This document shows, one piece after another, positions 17,185-26,672 of a stretch of DNA of 64,000 bases; the first letter of the stretch is position 1, and the number at the start of each line of letters is the position of its first letter. The notes under the pieces are model-generated. The model was not told the DNA's origin, did no database searches, and saw only the letters and a list, made by a program, of their open reading frames with translations. The stretch covers positions 41,563 to 105,562 of the forward strand of contig DATBHG010000115.1 in the NCBI GenBank assembly GCA_036557665.1. The letters run 5' to 3'. The translations under genes were made by a program, and so were the position numbers. Source of the stretch: VAZQ01 sp036557665 (GTDB taxonomy: Bacteria; Pseudomonadota; Alphaproteobacteria; Rhizobiales; Xanthobacteraceae).

Positions 17185-19788
17185 ATGTTGCAGAAGGCGA
17201 TCATCTCCAGCGTGGCGCTCTGCATCCGTTACGCCTGGCAAGTCATTGGGATGGCGGTCGTTTTGGGTGTGGTGGCGGGAGTCTACGCAGCCGAGCATTT
17301 CAGCCTCGACGCGGACGTGAACCACCTGATCTCGCGCGACTTGCCGTGGCGCAAGCGCGAGGCGGTGTTCGAGAGCTATTTCCCTGCAAAGGAAGAAACG
17401 ATTCTCGCGGTCATCGATGCACCGACGGCGGAGCTGGCCTCGCAAGCCACCGCTGCTCTGGTGACCCGGCTTTCGCAGCAGAAGGACCTTTTGCCGTACG
17501 TCAGCGAGGCGGGGGGAGGGCCGTTCTTCGAGAGGAATGGTCTCCTCTTTCTGCCCACCAATGAAGTCGAGGAAACCACCAAGAAGCTCGCCGCAGCGAA
17601 GCCTATTCTTCAATCCTTGGTGCAAGAGCCCAATCTCCGTGGTCTGAGCACGGCCCTCAACTATGGCTTGCTCGGCGTGCGCACCAAACGGATCACGCTG
17701 GACGGCCTCTCCGTAACTCTCGACATGGTATCGGACAGCCTGGACGGCGTGATTGCCGGCCGGCCTGCTACTTTCTCCTGGCACGCCCTGCTCAATGGCG
17801 CCCCGCCGACGCCCAGCGAGCGGCGCCGGTTCATTCTGATCCGGCCCACACTCGACTACGCGGCGCTTCTGCCGGGCAAGGCAGCTACCGATGCAATCCG
17901 GCAGGCAGCTTCCGATGTGGAGCTTGCATCGCGCTATGACGCGAGGCTGCGGCTCACAGGGCCTGTTCCCATTTCCGACGAGGAATACGCCACGCTCCAG
18001 GAAGGAGCCTTCGTCAATACCACGGCGACGATCATCGTGGTGCTGACCATATTGTGGCTGGCGCTCCGATCCCCGCGCCTCATCTTCGCGGTTTTCGCCA
18101 GTCTCCTCGTCGGTCTGTCCATTACCGCCGCGATCGGCCTGGCACTGGTGGGTGCCCTCAATCTCATCTCTGTCGCGTTTGCGGTTCTGTTCATCGGGCT
18201 TGGTGTCGATTTTGGCATTCAGTTCAGCGTGCGCTACCGTGCGGAGCGCCACGACGTGGATGATTTGCGCCAGGCGCTCGTCAACACGGCAAAGCACGTG
18301 GGCGCGCCGCTGACCTTGGCCGCCGCGGCGACGGCGGCGGGCTTTCTTTCGTTTCTGCCCACCGACTACAAGGGCCTGTCCGAGCTGGGTCTGCTCGCCG
18401 GCCTCGGGATGATTGTCGCTTTTCTCACCAGCATCACGCTTATTCCTTCGTTGCTGATGCTGCTGCGGCCTCCAGGGGAACCGGCCGAGATGGGCTTCAA
18501 GGCGCTTGCCCCGATCGACCGGTTCATGGAGCGGCGCAGGATCCCGATCATCGTCGGGACCGTGCTCGCAGTTACCGCCGGCTTGCCCCTGCTCTACTGG
18601 GTGCGGTTCGACTTCAATCCGCTCAACCTGCGCAGCCCGAATGCCGAATCAGTGGCGACATTTCTCGAGCTGCGCAGCGATCCCGCTATCGGCGCCAGCT
18701 CCATCTTCGTGCTGGCGCCAAGCCGTGAGGCGGCCGAAGCCGACGCGACCAGATTGGCTGCGTTGCCGGCAGTCGCAACCGTCAAGACGGTCGAGAGCTT
18801 CATCCCCGACGACCAGCAGCCCAAGCTTGCAGCCATCCACCAGCTGGCGAGCGTGCTCGATCCCGTTCTGCACCCGGATCCCAGCAAGAAGCCGGCGACG
18901 GATGCCGACGATGTCGCGGCACTCAAGGCGGTGGCAAATGGGTTGAATACGGCGGCAGGCTCTCAGACCGGCAAAGGCGCGATTGCGGCCAGGCGGCTGG
19001 CCGAGGACTTGACGAAGCTGGCGCAGGGGGATGCGGCGCTGCGGGAGCGCGCGCAGGGCGTCATGATCTCGCCGTTCAATACCGTCCTCGATGAGCTGCG
19101 CAATTATTTGCAAGCCCAGCCGGTCACGCTGGAAACTCTTCCCTCCGACATTGCCCGTGAATGGGTAACCCAGGACGGCCGGTTCAAGGTCGAAATCCTG
19201 CCGAAGGGAGATCCCAACGACAACGAGACGCTGCGCACTTTTGCGCGCGCTGTGCTCGCAGCGGAGCCGAATGCGATCGGCGGTCCGGTCTCGATCCTCG
19301 AATCGGGCCACACGGTCATCCGCGCATTCTTCGAGGCGGGGTTCTGGTCGCTCGCCTCGATTGCGGTCTTGCTCTGGATCGTGCTGCGCCGCTTCGGCGA
19401 TGTTCTCCTCACCCTCATCCCGCTGTTGATGGCCGGAGTGGTGACAATGGAGCTCATGGTCCTGTTTGGCATGAAGCTCAATTTTGCCAACATCATAGCC
19501 TTGCCGCTGCTGCTCGGGGTCGGCGTAGCGTTCAAGATCTACTACATCATGGCGTGGCGCGCGGGCCAAACCGATTTGCTGCAGTCGAGCCTCACCCGTG
19601 CGGTCATGTTCAGCGCTCTGACGACAGCGACCGCGTTCGGCAGCCTTTGGCTGTCGAGTCATCCCGGCACATCGAGCATGGGCAAGCTGATGGCGCTGGC
19701 GCTGGTGACGACCATGGCGGCGGCAGTGCTGTTCCAGCCTGTTCTGATGGGTCCGCCACGTGAGACGGACGCCTCCGCAACGGCGTAA
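17185..19788 (+). CDS. hpnN: Hopanoid-associated RND transporter HpnN
   Basis: About 867 residues from the ATG at 17185; the open frame extends 20 codons upstream without matching the family. The layout is RND/MMPL-like: an N-terminal membrane segment, a large periplasmic loop, a block of about five to six membrane segments (TATIIVVLTILWLAL to LIPSLLMLL), a second periplasmic domain, and a second membrane block (FFEAGFWSLASIAVLL to LMALALVTTMAAAVL). HpnN moves hopanoids from the inner to the outer membrane in Rhodopseudomonas. Its place opposite hpnH supports the call. No squalene-hopene cyclase genes are in the window. Confidence 0.95.
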   Translation: MLQKAIISSVALCIRYAWQVIGMAVVLGVVAGVYAAEHFSLDADVNHLISRDLPWRKREAVFESYFPAKEETILAVIDAPTAELASQATAALVTRLSQQKDLLPYVSEAGGGPFFERNGLLFLPTNEVEETTKKLAAAKPILQSLVQEPNLRGLSTALNYGLLGVRTKRITLDGLSVTLDMVSDSLDGVIAGRPATFSWHALLNGAPPTPSERRRFILIRPTLDYAALLPGKAATDAIRQAASDVELASRYDARLRLTGPVPISDEEYATLQEGAFVNTTATIIVVLTILWLALRSPRLIFAVFASLLVGLSITAAIGLALVGALNLISVAFAVLFIGLGVDFGIQFSVRYRAERHDVDDLRQALVNTAKHVGAPLTLAAAATAAGFLSFLPTDYKGLSELGLLAGLGMIVAFLTSITLIPSLLMLLRPPGEPAEMGFKALAPIDRFMERRRIPIIVGTVLAVTAGLPLLYWVRFDFNPLNLRSPNAESVATFLELRSDPAIGASSIFVLAPSREAAEADATRLAALPAVATVKTVESFIPDDQQPKLAAIHQLASVLDPVLHPDPSKKPATDADDVAALKAVANGLNTAAGSQTGKGAIAARRLAEDLTKLAQGDAALRERAQGVMISPFNTVLDELRNYLQAQPVTLETLPSDIAREWVTQDGRFKVEILPKGDPNDNETLRTFARAVLAAEPNAIGGPVSILESGHTVIRAFFEAGFWSLASIAVLLWIVLRRFGDVLLTLIPLLMAGVVTMELMVLFGMKLNFANIIALPLLLGVGVAFKIYYIMAWRAGQTDLLQSSLTRAVMFSALTTATAFGSLWLSSHPGTSSMGKLMALALVTTMAAAVLFQPVLMGPPRETDASATA

Positions 19789-19790
19789 GG

Positions 19791-20123
19791 CTATGCCGAA
19801 GCCGCGGGATTGCTCAAATCAATGAGCACTTGTCCGTCCTTGACCTCGGTGCGGTAGGTTTTCAGGTCGGTAAAGCAGGGCGCCTGCACCGCCTTTCCGC
19901 TGGGAACATGGAACGCCCCGAAGTGCATGCTGCACTCGATCACGTCGCCTTCGAGAATGCCGTCGGCGAGGCTGGCAAAGGCGTGGGTACAGTTTCCTTC
20001 CGTCGCGTAGAAGGTTCCGTCAATGTTGTACACGGCGACAAGCCCATCACCCAGCTCGAAGGATTTGACCGTGCCGGGGGGAATATCCGCGGCGGCGCAG
20101 ATGGGTAGCAAGTTTTCCGGCAT
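19791..20123 (-). CDS. Rieske 2Fe-2S ferredoxin subunit (non-heme iron oxygenase type)
   Basis: 110 residues, the usual length for a small Rieske ferredoxin. The cluster ligands are CTH (in EGNCTHAF) and CSMH (in IECSMHFG), spaced as in the CxH-x15-17-CxxH motif. It would pass electrons to a ring-hydroxylating or related oxygenase, but none is encoded nearby. It ends three bases after the hpnN stop on the opposite strand. Confidence 0.9.
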   Translation of the reverse strand: MPENLLPICAAADIPPGTVKSFELGDGLVAVYNIDGTFYATEGNCTHAFASLADGILEGDVIECSMHFGAFHVPSGKAVQAPCFTDLKTYRTEVKDGQVLIDLSNPAASA

Positions 20124-20366
20124 GACCTGAGCTTGCTGGGGCGAGACGTTTCTGCATTAGCTGTCTGGTCAAGAAGTGCAATAGTCCAGCTGCATGTTGC
20201 CTGGGCCCGCAATGGGAGCCCATGGCACGAATTGACCGGGTTTTGCCGTGGCCTATAGGCTCCAGGAAGGGATCAGCTCTCGGACCGAGGAGCGGCGCGC
20301 GCTCATCGGCGCGCATGGGCTTGGTGCGCTCGGCTCCGCGAGCTTTGTTCTGTGACAGGGGAACGC

Positions 20367-21092
20367 ATGGCTCAGCTGGACGACGTGATCGAGGAGCTGG
20401 TCACCGCGAATCGCATTCTCGCCCGCGAGAGCGTGGTCGACTCCTTTGGCCACATCAGCGTGCGTCACCCCGCCGATCCGCAGCGGTATCTGCTCTCGCG
20501 CTCGCGCGCGCCCGACTGCATCGAGGCTGACGACATCATGGAGTTCACGTTGGACGGGGCGGCCGTCGATGCGCGCGGTCGCGCGCCTTATCTGGAGCGC
20601 TTCATCCACGGAGCCCTTTATGAGGCTCGTCCCGACGTCATGTCGGTCGTGCATCACCACAGCGAGAGCGTCATTCCGTTCGGCGTGACGGGCAGGCCGA
20701 TCAGGCCGATCTTCCATATGGGCGCGTCAATCGGCCGCGAAGTGCCGGTGTGGGATTCGCACGATCATTTCGGCGATACGTCCTTGCTGGTGGACAGCAT
20801 GGAGATGGGCCGCGACCTTGCAAAGCTGATGGGCGCGGGCAGCACCGCGCTCATGCGCGGCCACGGCGCCACGGTTGCCGGCCGGAGCATTCGTCATGCG
20901 GTCTATGTTTCGGTCTATCTGGAGGTAAATGCGCGGCTGCAGAAGCAGGCCCTGGGCATGGGCGACGTCAAGTTCCTCTCCGCCGGGGAGGTCGACAAGG
21001 TGACCGCGCGCACCGGCTCCTACGGCATCAACCGCGCCTGGGAGAACTGGTGCCGGCGCGCCTCGCGCCCGTTTCGGCCGGAACAGAGCTGA
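20367..21092 (+). CDS. Class II aldolase/adducin family protein
   Basis: About 241 residues from the ATG at 20367, preceded by AGGGGAACGC; a GTG at 20352 is the alternative. Zinc-binding His are seen in VHHHSES and GHGATVAG, and ISVRHPADPQRYLLSRS matches the N-terminal substrate region. Members are L-fuculose- or tartronate-type aldolases and decarboxylases. It is followed after 72 bases by an ABC transporter on the same strand, which may import its substrate. The exact substrate is not readable. Confidence 0.87.
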   Translation: MAQLDDVIEELVTANRILARESVVDSFGHISVRHPADPQRYLLSRSRAPDCIEADDIMEFTLDGAAVDARGRAPYLERFIHGALYEARPDVMSVVHHHSESVIPFGVTGRPIRPIFHMGASIGREVPVWDSHDHFGDTSLLVDSMEMGRDLAKLMGAGSTALMRGHGATVAGRSIRHAVYVSVYLEVNARLQKQALGMGDVKFLSAGEVDKVTARTGSYGINRAWENWCRRASRPFRPEQS

Positions 21093-21164
21093 GCTTCTGT
21101 GCTATAGGGAAATGCCAGCGGCCCAGCCGGGTAAAAAGGGGGCCGCGAGGGACGAGACGACGCC

Positions 21165-22040
21165 ATGGCCGCCGCAACCGGGCCGTTGCAACACACTGAC
21201 GCCCTTGATCGGAGATCCGCGGCGGCTCCCGACATTCTTGCTGTGGAGAACATCGTCAAGCGGTTCGAGACCCCTGACGGGGTGCTCACCGCGGTAGACC
21301 ATGTCTCGCTCGGAGTGGCGCCGGGCGAGTTTCTCGGAGTGATCGGCCCGTCGGGATGCGGCAAGTCCACCCTGTTCAACGTGATCGGCGGGCTGCTTGA
21401 CGGCTATGAAGGTAAGGTTCAGGTCGCAGGCGAGCGGGTGCACGGGCCGCACCCCGCAGTCGGCATGATCTTTCAGGAGGAATCGACTTTTCCCTGGCGC
21501 AATGTGCTGGACAACGTGGCGTTCCCGCTCGAGATCGCGGGAATGGCGAAGTCGGAGCGCTACGACCGCGCCCGGCATTTCGTGAAGCTGGTCGGGCTCG
21601 ACGGCTTTGAGCGGCGTTATCCCGCGGAGCTTTCAGGCGGCATGCGCCAGCGCGTATCGATGGCGCGCACGCTCGCCGCGCAACCCAAGATCCTCTTGAT
21701 GGACGAGCCGTTCGCGGCGCTGGACGAGCAGACGCGCCTCCTGCTTGGAGACAAGGTCCTGCAGATCCAGCAGCAGCTCGAGCAGACGACGCTGTTGATC
21801 ACCCACAACATCACGGAAGCGGTGCAACTCTCCGACCGCATCGTGGTGATGACCTATCGCCCCGGAAAGGTGAAGCGCATCGTCGATATCTCCTTGCCGC
21901 GGCCGCGCAGCTCGGAGATCGTTTCCAGCGAGGCATTCGGGCGCTACGTCGCCCAGATCTGGAATGATCTGCGCGAGGAGGCAAGCCGCGGGTTGCAGGA
22001 GCAGGAGAGCGAGGCGCTGCGCGGGGCCGAGGCTGGATGA
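21165..22040 (+). CDS. ABC transporter ATP-binding protein (nitrate/sulfonate/taurine type)
   Basis: 291 residues. Walker A GPSGCGKST, Q-loop QEESTFPW, signature LSGGMRQR, Walker B ILLMDEP and H-loop ITHNITEA are all present, so it should be an active ATPase. The FPWRNVLDNV stretch is typical of the SsuB/TauB/NrtD group. Its last four bases overlap the first permease gene (ATGA), indicating translational coupling. Confidence 0.93.
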   Translation: MAAATGPLQHTDALDRRSAAAPDILAVENIVKRFETPDGVLTAVDHVSLGVAPGEFLGVIGPSGCGKSTLFNVIGGLLDGYEGKVQVAGERVHGPHPAVGMIFQEESTFPWRNVLDNVAFPLEIAGMAKSERYDRARHFVKLVGLDGFERRYPAELSGGMRQRVSMARTLAAQPKILLMDEPFAALDEQTRLLLGDKVLQIQQQLEQTTLLITHNITEAVQLSDRIVVMTYRPGKVKRIVDISLPRPRSSEIVSSEAFGRYVAQIWNDLREEASRGLQEQESEALRGAEAG

Positions 22041-22807
22041 CCGCGATTGCGCTGGCCAGAACGAGGTACCTGCCCGCCGCGCTCGGACCGGTTTCGATCC
22101 TTGCGCTGCTCGCGCTCGTCGAGCTTCTCATCCGGGTCGGATTGATCAACCGCTTCATCGTCCCGATGCCATCCGACATCCTCGCAGCCTTCCCGCGGGT
22201 GGTTGTGGAGGAGCATGTGCTCCAGCGGTTTCTGCTCACCGCCGGCGAGGCCTTCTCCGCCAGCATCCTGGTCACCATCCTCGGGGTGGCCGGGGGCGTC
22301 GTCCTGCATCGCTATCGTTTGCTGCGGCTCGCCACGGAGACCTGGGTGGCGGCTGTCGCTGCCGCTCCGCTGGTCCTGATGTACCCGCTCTATCTTGTCA
22401 TCTTTGGTCGCAGTGCGCTCACGATCGTGATGATGGGCTTCACTGCCGGGCTCGCACCCGTCGTCCTCAAGACGCTCGAAGGCCTCGCTGGCACGCGCCG
22501 CGTGCTGATCAACGTGGGCAGGAGCTTCAGCCTTACCGGCTCGCAGCAGTTCTGGAAGATCCTGTTCCCCGCGGCATTGCCGACCATTTTCGTCGGCCTG
22601 CGGCTGGGATTGATCTTTTCCCTGATCAACATCGTCGGAGTCGAGTTCCTTATCAACTTCGGCGGCCTTGGACAGCTGATAAACGAGCTCGCCGAGCGCT
22701 ACGACCTTCCCGGAACCTATGCCGCGATCTGCTTCGTGATCCTGGTCAGCATCTGCGTGTTCATCATCATGGAAAGGCTCGAGCGATGGCTCAGACCGGC
22801 CGATTGA
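22037..22807 (+). CDS. ABC transporter permease (first of two)
   Basis: 256 residues with about six hydrophobic segments and the cytoplasmic EAA-like loop in the GSQQFWKILFPAALPTIFVGL region. It belongs to the SsuC/TauC-type permease family. It overlaps the ATPase gene by 4 bases and the next permease gene by 22 bases. Two different permeases suggest a heterodimeric pore. Confidence 0.9.
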   Translation: MTAIALARTRYLPAALGPVSILALLALVELLIRVGLINRFIVPMPSDILAAFPRVVVEEHVLQRFLLTAGEAFSASILVTILGVAGGVVLHRYRLLRLATETWVAAVAAAPLVLMYPLYLVIFGRSALTIVMMGFTAGLAPVVLKTLEGLAGTRRVLINVGRSFSLTGSQQFWKILFPAALPTIFVGLRLGLIFSLINIVGVEFLINFGGLGQLINELAERYDLPGTYAAICFVILVSICVFIIMERLERWLRPAD

Positions 22808-23586
22808 CCGTTCCGGCATCAAGGCCTTTCCGCTCCCCCCTCGGTCCGGTGACGACGCTTCGCATCCTGATCATCGCCGCGGCCCTGGTGGGCTGGGAAG
22901 CGCTCGCCGCGTCCGGCCTTCTCTACCGCGATGTCGTGCCTTCGCTGCTCGCGATCGGCAAGGCGCTCGTTGCGATCCTGCGGGATCCGGCGTTCTATTT
23001 TCATCTCGGCGTAACCGCATACGAGATCGGCATCGCGATGCTGATCGGAGGCGTGAGCGGGCTTGCAGTCGGGATCGCATTGGGCGGAAGCAAGTTCCTG
23101 TCCCGTGCCTATGAGGCGTATCTCTACTATCTCGGCCCGTGCCCGAAGATCATCTTTTTTCCGATCATGATCATGTGGTTCGGTGTCGGCCCCGGATCGA
23201 AGATCGCCATGGGCGCGATCTCCTGCTTCTTCCCGGTGGCACTCAACACGGCCGGAGGAATGCGCGAGATCGACAAGGTCCTCATTCGGGTAGGCAGGAG
23301 CTTCCGCGCCAGCACCTGGCAAATGGTGAGCAAAATCTATCTGCCGGCAATGCGGCACCCCGTGATCAACGGCGTGCGGCTTGGGCTCGGGGTGGCGCTG
23401 ATCGGCACCTTGCTCGCGGAAACCAAGTTGTCCAACCGTGGGATAGGGTTCCTGGTGATTCAGGCCTACAGCGTATTCAACATGCCGCAAATGTACGCGC
23501 TGCTCATCATCCTGTTCGTGATCTCCATCGGCGCCAATTCGCTGATCGGTCGCATCGGTCGGCTGGACAGCATCAGAGTGAACTGA
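22786..23586 (+). CDS. ABC transporter permease (second of two)
   Basis: 266 residues from the ATG at 22786; a much longer open frame upstream is only the shadow of the preceding two genes. The EAA loop is in WQMVSKIYLPAMRHPVINGV and six membrane segments are visible. It partners the preceding permease. No periplasmic binding-protein gene follows; the next gene starts 5 bases after this stop and encodes a gamma-glutamylcyclotransferase-like protein. Confidence 0.9.
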   Translation: MAQTGRLTVPASRPFRSPLGPVTTLRILIIAAALVGWEALAASGLLYRDVVPSLLAIGKALVAILRDPAFYFHLGVTAYEIGIAMLIGGVSGLAVGIALGGSKFLSRAYEAYLYYLGPCPKIIFFPIMIMWFGVGPGSKIAMGAISCFFPVALNTAGGMREIDKVLIRVGRSFRASTWQMVSKIYLPAMRHPVINGVRLGLGVALIGTLLAETKLSNRGIGFLVIQAYSVFNMPQMYALLIILFVISIGANSLIGRIGRLDSIRVN

Positions 23587-23590
23587 GCCG

Positions 23591-24103
23591 ATGAAGCTCC
23601 ACTTCGCCTATGGCTCGAATATGAGCCGTCCCCATATGGCGGTGCGCTGCCCCCAAGCGGTTGCGCTCGGTACGGCGATACTTGAGGGCTGGCGCTTCGT
23701 CATCGCCTCGGACGGTTACGCCTCGATCGTGCGAGAGCGCGGAAGCCGGGTGCACGGGGTTCTCTGGCGCTTGAGCCCCCGCGACCTTGCCGCGCTCAAC
23801 GTCTATGAGAACATCCAGGGCGGCCTTTATCGTATGCGCACCCTGACGGTGCGCAGGCAATGGGCCCCGAACGCTTATCCCGATGGCAGCGCAGCTCATT
23901 CCAGGCATGGGGCACGCGATGTCGCTGCCCTCGTCTATATCGCCCGGGGCGAGAACGGCACAGCGCGTCCCGGCTACATGGACCTCGTCGTCGCGGCCGC
24001 GCGTGAGTGGAACCTGCCGGAGACCTACCTGCGCGCGCTTGCGCGTTGGGCGCCCGCGCGCTTGCGCGGTGCGTTCGCGCCGGAGCCGGGAGAGGCCGCA
24101 TGA
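23591..24103 (+). CDS. Gamma-glutamylcyclotransferase-fold protein (copy 1)
   Basis: 170 residues. The start FAYGSNMSR is the YGSN substrate-binding motif of the family, followed by VHGVLWRLSPRDL and the conserved acidic residue context NVYENIQGG. It likely acts on gamma-glutamyl or related amine compounds to release 5-oxoproline, but substrate is unknown. It overlaps the acylphosphatase gene by 4 bases (ATGA). A clearly related pair in the same order and with the same overlap is found at 56725-57494. Confidence 0.88.
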   Translation: MKLHFAYGSNMSRPHMAVRCPQAVALGTAILEGWRFVIASDGYASIVRERGSRVHGVLWRLSPRDLAALNVYENIQGGLYRMRTLTVRRQWAPNAYPDGSAAHSRHGARDVAALVYIARGENGTARPGYMDLVVAAAREWNLPETYLRALARWAPARLRGAFAPEPGEAA

Positions 24104-24411
24104 AGGTCGTCCGGCACGTGACCATTCGAGGCCGCGTGCAGGGCGTAGGCTTCCGTTATTTCGTGCTGCAGCGCGTCCTCGACATCCTCGGTCGCGACCT
24201 TAAGCTCGAAGGCTGGGTTCGCAACCGCAGCGACGGCAGCGTGGAAGCGCTGTTCGCGGGAGAGCCCGAGGCCGTCGTCGACATTGTCGAGGCCTGCCGC
24301 AAGGGTCCGACCGGCGCGCGCGTCGAGGCGCTCGAGGAGCGCGAAGCCGACTCGGCGCAGCTTGCGTTGCGGCCCCCCGGCCAGCCCTTCTCGCTCCTCG
24401 CTACGGCCTGA
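24100..24411 (+). CDS. Acylphosphatase (copy 1)
   Basis: 103 residues. GRVQGVGFRYFV carries the conserved active-site Arg, and GWVRNRSDGSVEALFAG carries the conserved Asn, both typical of acylphosphatase. The protein hydrolyses carboxyl-phosphate bonds such as acetyl phosphate. It is translationally coupled to the upstream cyclotransferase-like gene. The pairing of these two unrelated small enzymes, present twice in this window, hints at a shared job. Confidence 0.92.
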   Translation: MKVVRHVTIRGRVQGVGFRYFVLQRVLDILGRDLKLEGWVRNRSDGSVEALFAGEPEAVVDIVEACRKGPTGARVEALEEREADSAQLALRPPGQPFSLLATA

Positions 24412-24845
24412 ATTCTGCATTGCCGGCGGTTGATCACCGCCGCGCTGATCGCCGCCCGACGGCTGAACGTCGCATTCCGATCAATTCCTCGGTAAGGTTT
24501 CCGCATTATTATTTGCCGGATCTCTCCCCGTTGCTGAACGGGCTGGCGGCTCCCGTCGCGGTCCAACGGACCAACTCGCCGCGTTGGGGGCCGCCTCTGT
24601 TTTACTGAGCGTTGCCGGACGACCTGTGCTCGCCGGCCCCGCAGCGCGACAGCGCCGCCCCGGCTCGCCCCAATGCGGACGGTCGGAATGCAGCTGAAAG
24701 CTCTGGCGTTGCGCTGCCGGCGGCCTTACCAAGGTGGCAGCCCGCTGGGGCCAAGCGCAGCGCGCATTGCGCGTTGCCGGACCGGAACGACCGCTGGCGC
24801 CGGGAGATCACCTCAATAAGCCGGCTATTCGCAGGGAACGATTGC
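24412..24845. other. Non-coding interval before the GST gene
   Basis: 434 bases. The GST frame is open across part of it, but the conserved GST N-terminus begins only at 24846. I see no RNA gene, repeat or terminator that I can support. Confidence 0.5.
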
Positions 24846-25460
24846 ATGCTGACACTGTATTTTGCTCCGGGCGCGTGCTCGATGGCCGCGCACATCGTCC
24901 TGGAGGAGAGCGGGGAGAAATACGAGCCGAAGAAGGTCGATCTCGCCGGCGGCGAGCAGCGCACCGAGGGCTATCTCAAGATCAACCCGCAGGGACGCGT
25001 GCCGGCACTGCGCCTCGACAACGGCGAATACCTCTCCGAGAACACCGCCATCCTGCCATATCTCGGCAAGCGCCTGGGGCTCTGGCCCACCGATCCCGTC
25101 GCCGAGGCGAAAGCCCTTTCGCTCATCGGCTTCTTTGCCTCCAGTGTGCATCCCGCGCACGCACATATCGGGCGGCCCGAACGCTACGCGAGTGATCCCT
25201 CGGCCCATCCCACCTTGCAGGAAACCGGCCGCAAGACCTTCCACGGCTACCTCAAGCAGATTGACGGAATGCTCGCGGGACGGCAGTGGCTCGCGGAGAA
25301 GTACAGCGTGCTCGATCCCTATGCTTTCGTCTTCTACACGTGGGGTGTGCGCCGGGAGCTGCCGATGCAGGAGCTCAAGAGCTACTCCTCGTTCAAAGAC
25401 CGCATGCTTGAGCGACCCGCGGTGCAGCGCGTGGTCCAAGACGAGAAGGTAAAGGTTTGA
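24846..25460 (+). CDS. Glutathione S-transferase family protein
   Basis: 204 residues from the ATG at 24846 (MLTLYFAPGACSMAAH). The thioredoxin-like N-domain holds PGACS in place of the catalytic region and NPQGRVPAL with the cis-Pro; ENTAILPYL supplies the glutathione gamma-glutamyl contacts. The helical C-domain follows. This is a bacterial beta/nu-like GST. It starts a short plus-strand run with RidA and a cupin protein. Confidence 0.88.
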   Translation: MLTLYFAPGACSMAAHIVLEESGEKYEPKKVDLAGGEQRTEGYLKINPQGRVPALRLDNGEYLSENTAILPYLGKRLGLWPTDPVAEAKALSLIGFFASSVHPAHAHIGRPERYASDPSAHPTLQETGRKTFHGYLKQIDGMLAGRQWLAEKYSVLDPYAFVFYTWGVRRELPMQELKSYSSFKDRMLERPAVQRVVQDEKVKV

Positions 25461-25472
25461 GGAGTCCGAGAC

Positions 25473-25868
25473 ATGGCGAAGATCACCCGCATCAATCCCG
25501 ACGGTCTCTCGAAGCCGCTCGCCAACTACTCCCACGTAGTCACGGCCGAGGGCGCGCAAAAGCTCGTGTTCTGCGCCGGCCAGGTCGCGGCGGATGCCGA
25601 CGGCAAGGTCCTGCCTCCCGACGACTTCGATGCGCAGGCCAAGATGGTCATGGAGAATCTCACGCGAGCGCTCGCGGCAGGCGGCGCAAAGATCTCCGAT
25701 GTCACCAAGATCACCATCTACATCTGCAATCCCCACGACGTGCCCAAGGCCCGCAAGATCCTGGCGACCTATTTCGCCGGCAATCCGCCGGGCAGCACGC
25801 TGTGCATCCTGCGTGGGCTCGCCAACCCCAATTTTCTGCTGGAGATCGAAGCGGTCGCGGCGGTGTAG
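25473..25868 (+). CDS. RidA family protein
   Basis: 131 residues. FCAGQVAADADGKV, the MENLTRALAAGGAK helix and the C-terminal LEIEAVAAV match the YjgF/YER057c/UK114 family, which hydrolyses reactive enamine/imine intermediates. The canonical Arg in the xxxR-active-site region is replaced by CILRGLANPNFLLEIE, which retains an Arg. It begins 12 bases after the GST stop. Confidence 0.88.
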   Translation: MAKITRINPDGLSKPLANYSHVVTAEGAQKLVFCAGQVAADADGKVLPPDDFDAQAKMVMENLTRALAAGGAKISDVTKITIYICNPHDVPKARKILATYFAGNPPGSTLCILRGLANPNFLLEIEAVAAV

Positions 25869-25926
25869 CGGTGGAACTTCGGGCTATCAGGAGGGTTGCC
25901 CCCGAACAATCGCCGAGGGCGCAGCG

Positions 25927-26529
25927 ATGTCTTTATTGGAGGCTCTGAAGAAGACCTTCGAGACCGTGACCGGGGCGGGACGACCATCTCATGCATCGGT
26001 CGCCGCGCGTCTTGCCCCGCGTGCGCCGCATACGATGTTGTTTCGGGATGACGGCGTCATCCCGAACAACCCCGAGCTGCCCTTTGTGCATTATCCGGGA
26101 GCGGTCGGCTTTCCGGAGCGAGGCGATCCTGCGGCCGTCTTCGAGGAGCTGTTCGCCCGCAACGGGTGGGGCGACTCCTGGCGCAACGGCATCTATGATT
26201 ACGTCCACTATCACTCCGGTACCCATGAAGCGCTCGGCATTGCACGGGGGCACGCGCGCGTGCGCTTCGGAGGTAACAGCGGTGAAGTTGTCGAGCTCAA
26301 AGCCGGGGACGTCGCCGTTCTTCCGGCCGGGACCGGGCATCAAAGCCTTTTCGCCAGCAAGGATCTGCTGGTAGTCGGCGCCTATCCGCCCGGCGGCAAA
26401 TACGACGAATGTCGTGGCTCGCGGCAAGAGCGCGAGCGCGCCCTTGAGAGCATTCCGAAAGTGCCGGTGCCAGCCGAGGATCCGGTATACGGCGCCGATG
26501 GCCCCCTCATGAAGGCGTGGAGCGGCTGA
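25927..26529 (+). CDS. Cupin domain protein
   Basis: 200 residues from the ATG at 25927. A single cupin barrel is seen: YDYVHYHSGTHEALG carries the metal-binding His pair and Glu of motif 1, GDVAVLPAGTGHQS carries motif 2 with its His. The family includes small dioxygenases and isomerases; AraC-less stand-alone cupins of this type are common in Rhizobiales. No specific substrate is suggested by neighbours. Confidence 0.82.
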   Translation: MSLLEALKKTFETVTGAGRPSHASVAARLAPRAPHTMLFRDDGVIPNNPELPFVHYPGAVGFPERGDPAAVFEELFARNGWGDSWRNGIYDYVHYHSGTHEALGIARGHARVRFGGNSGEVVELKAGDVAVLPAGTGHQSLFASKDLLVVGAYPPGGKYDECRGSRQERERALESIPKVPVPAEDPVYGADGPLMKAWSG

Positions 26530-26540
26530 ACGCTGCTGTC

Positions 26541-26672
26541 TCAACTCATCCCGAGCAGCACGGCGCTGATCCCCGCCAGCAGAACGGCAGCGGCAGCAGC
26601 AATCGCGGTCACGATGGTGGCAAGCCGGCGCATCAGCTGTGGCCAGGTCTCGACGGAAGTCTGAAGCGACAT
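26541..26672 (-). CDS. 43-residue single-span membrane protein
   Basis: A short ORF starting MSLQTSVETWPQLMRR, then a hydrophobic segment rich in Ala, Val, Ile and Leu running to the end (GISAVLLGMS). One membrane helix with a cytoplasmic N-terminus by the positive-inside rule. AAGG lies eight bases before the ATG. The gap around it has no other gene. A TTAA-N7-CTAA near-match to a CtrA site is at 26786-26800, about 115 bases upstream. No family recognised. Confidence 0.45.
   Translation of the reverse strand: MSLQTSVETWPQLMRRLATIVTAIAAAAAVLLAGISAVLLGMS

Noticed and set aside
17104..18297. 397-codon minus-strand frame
   Set aside because: Antisense to hpnN with shadow-frame composition.
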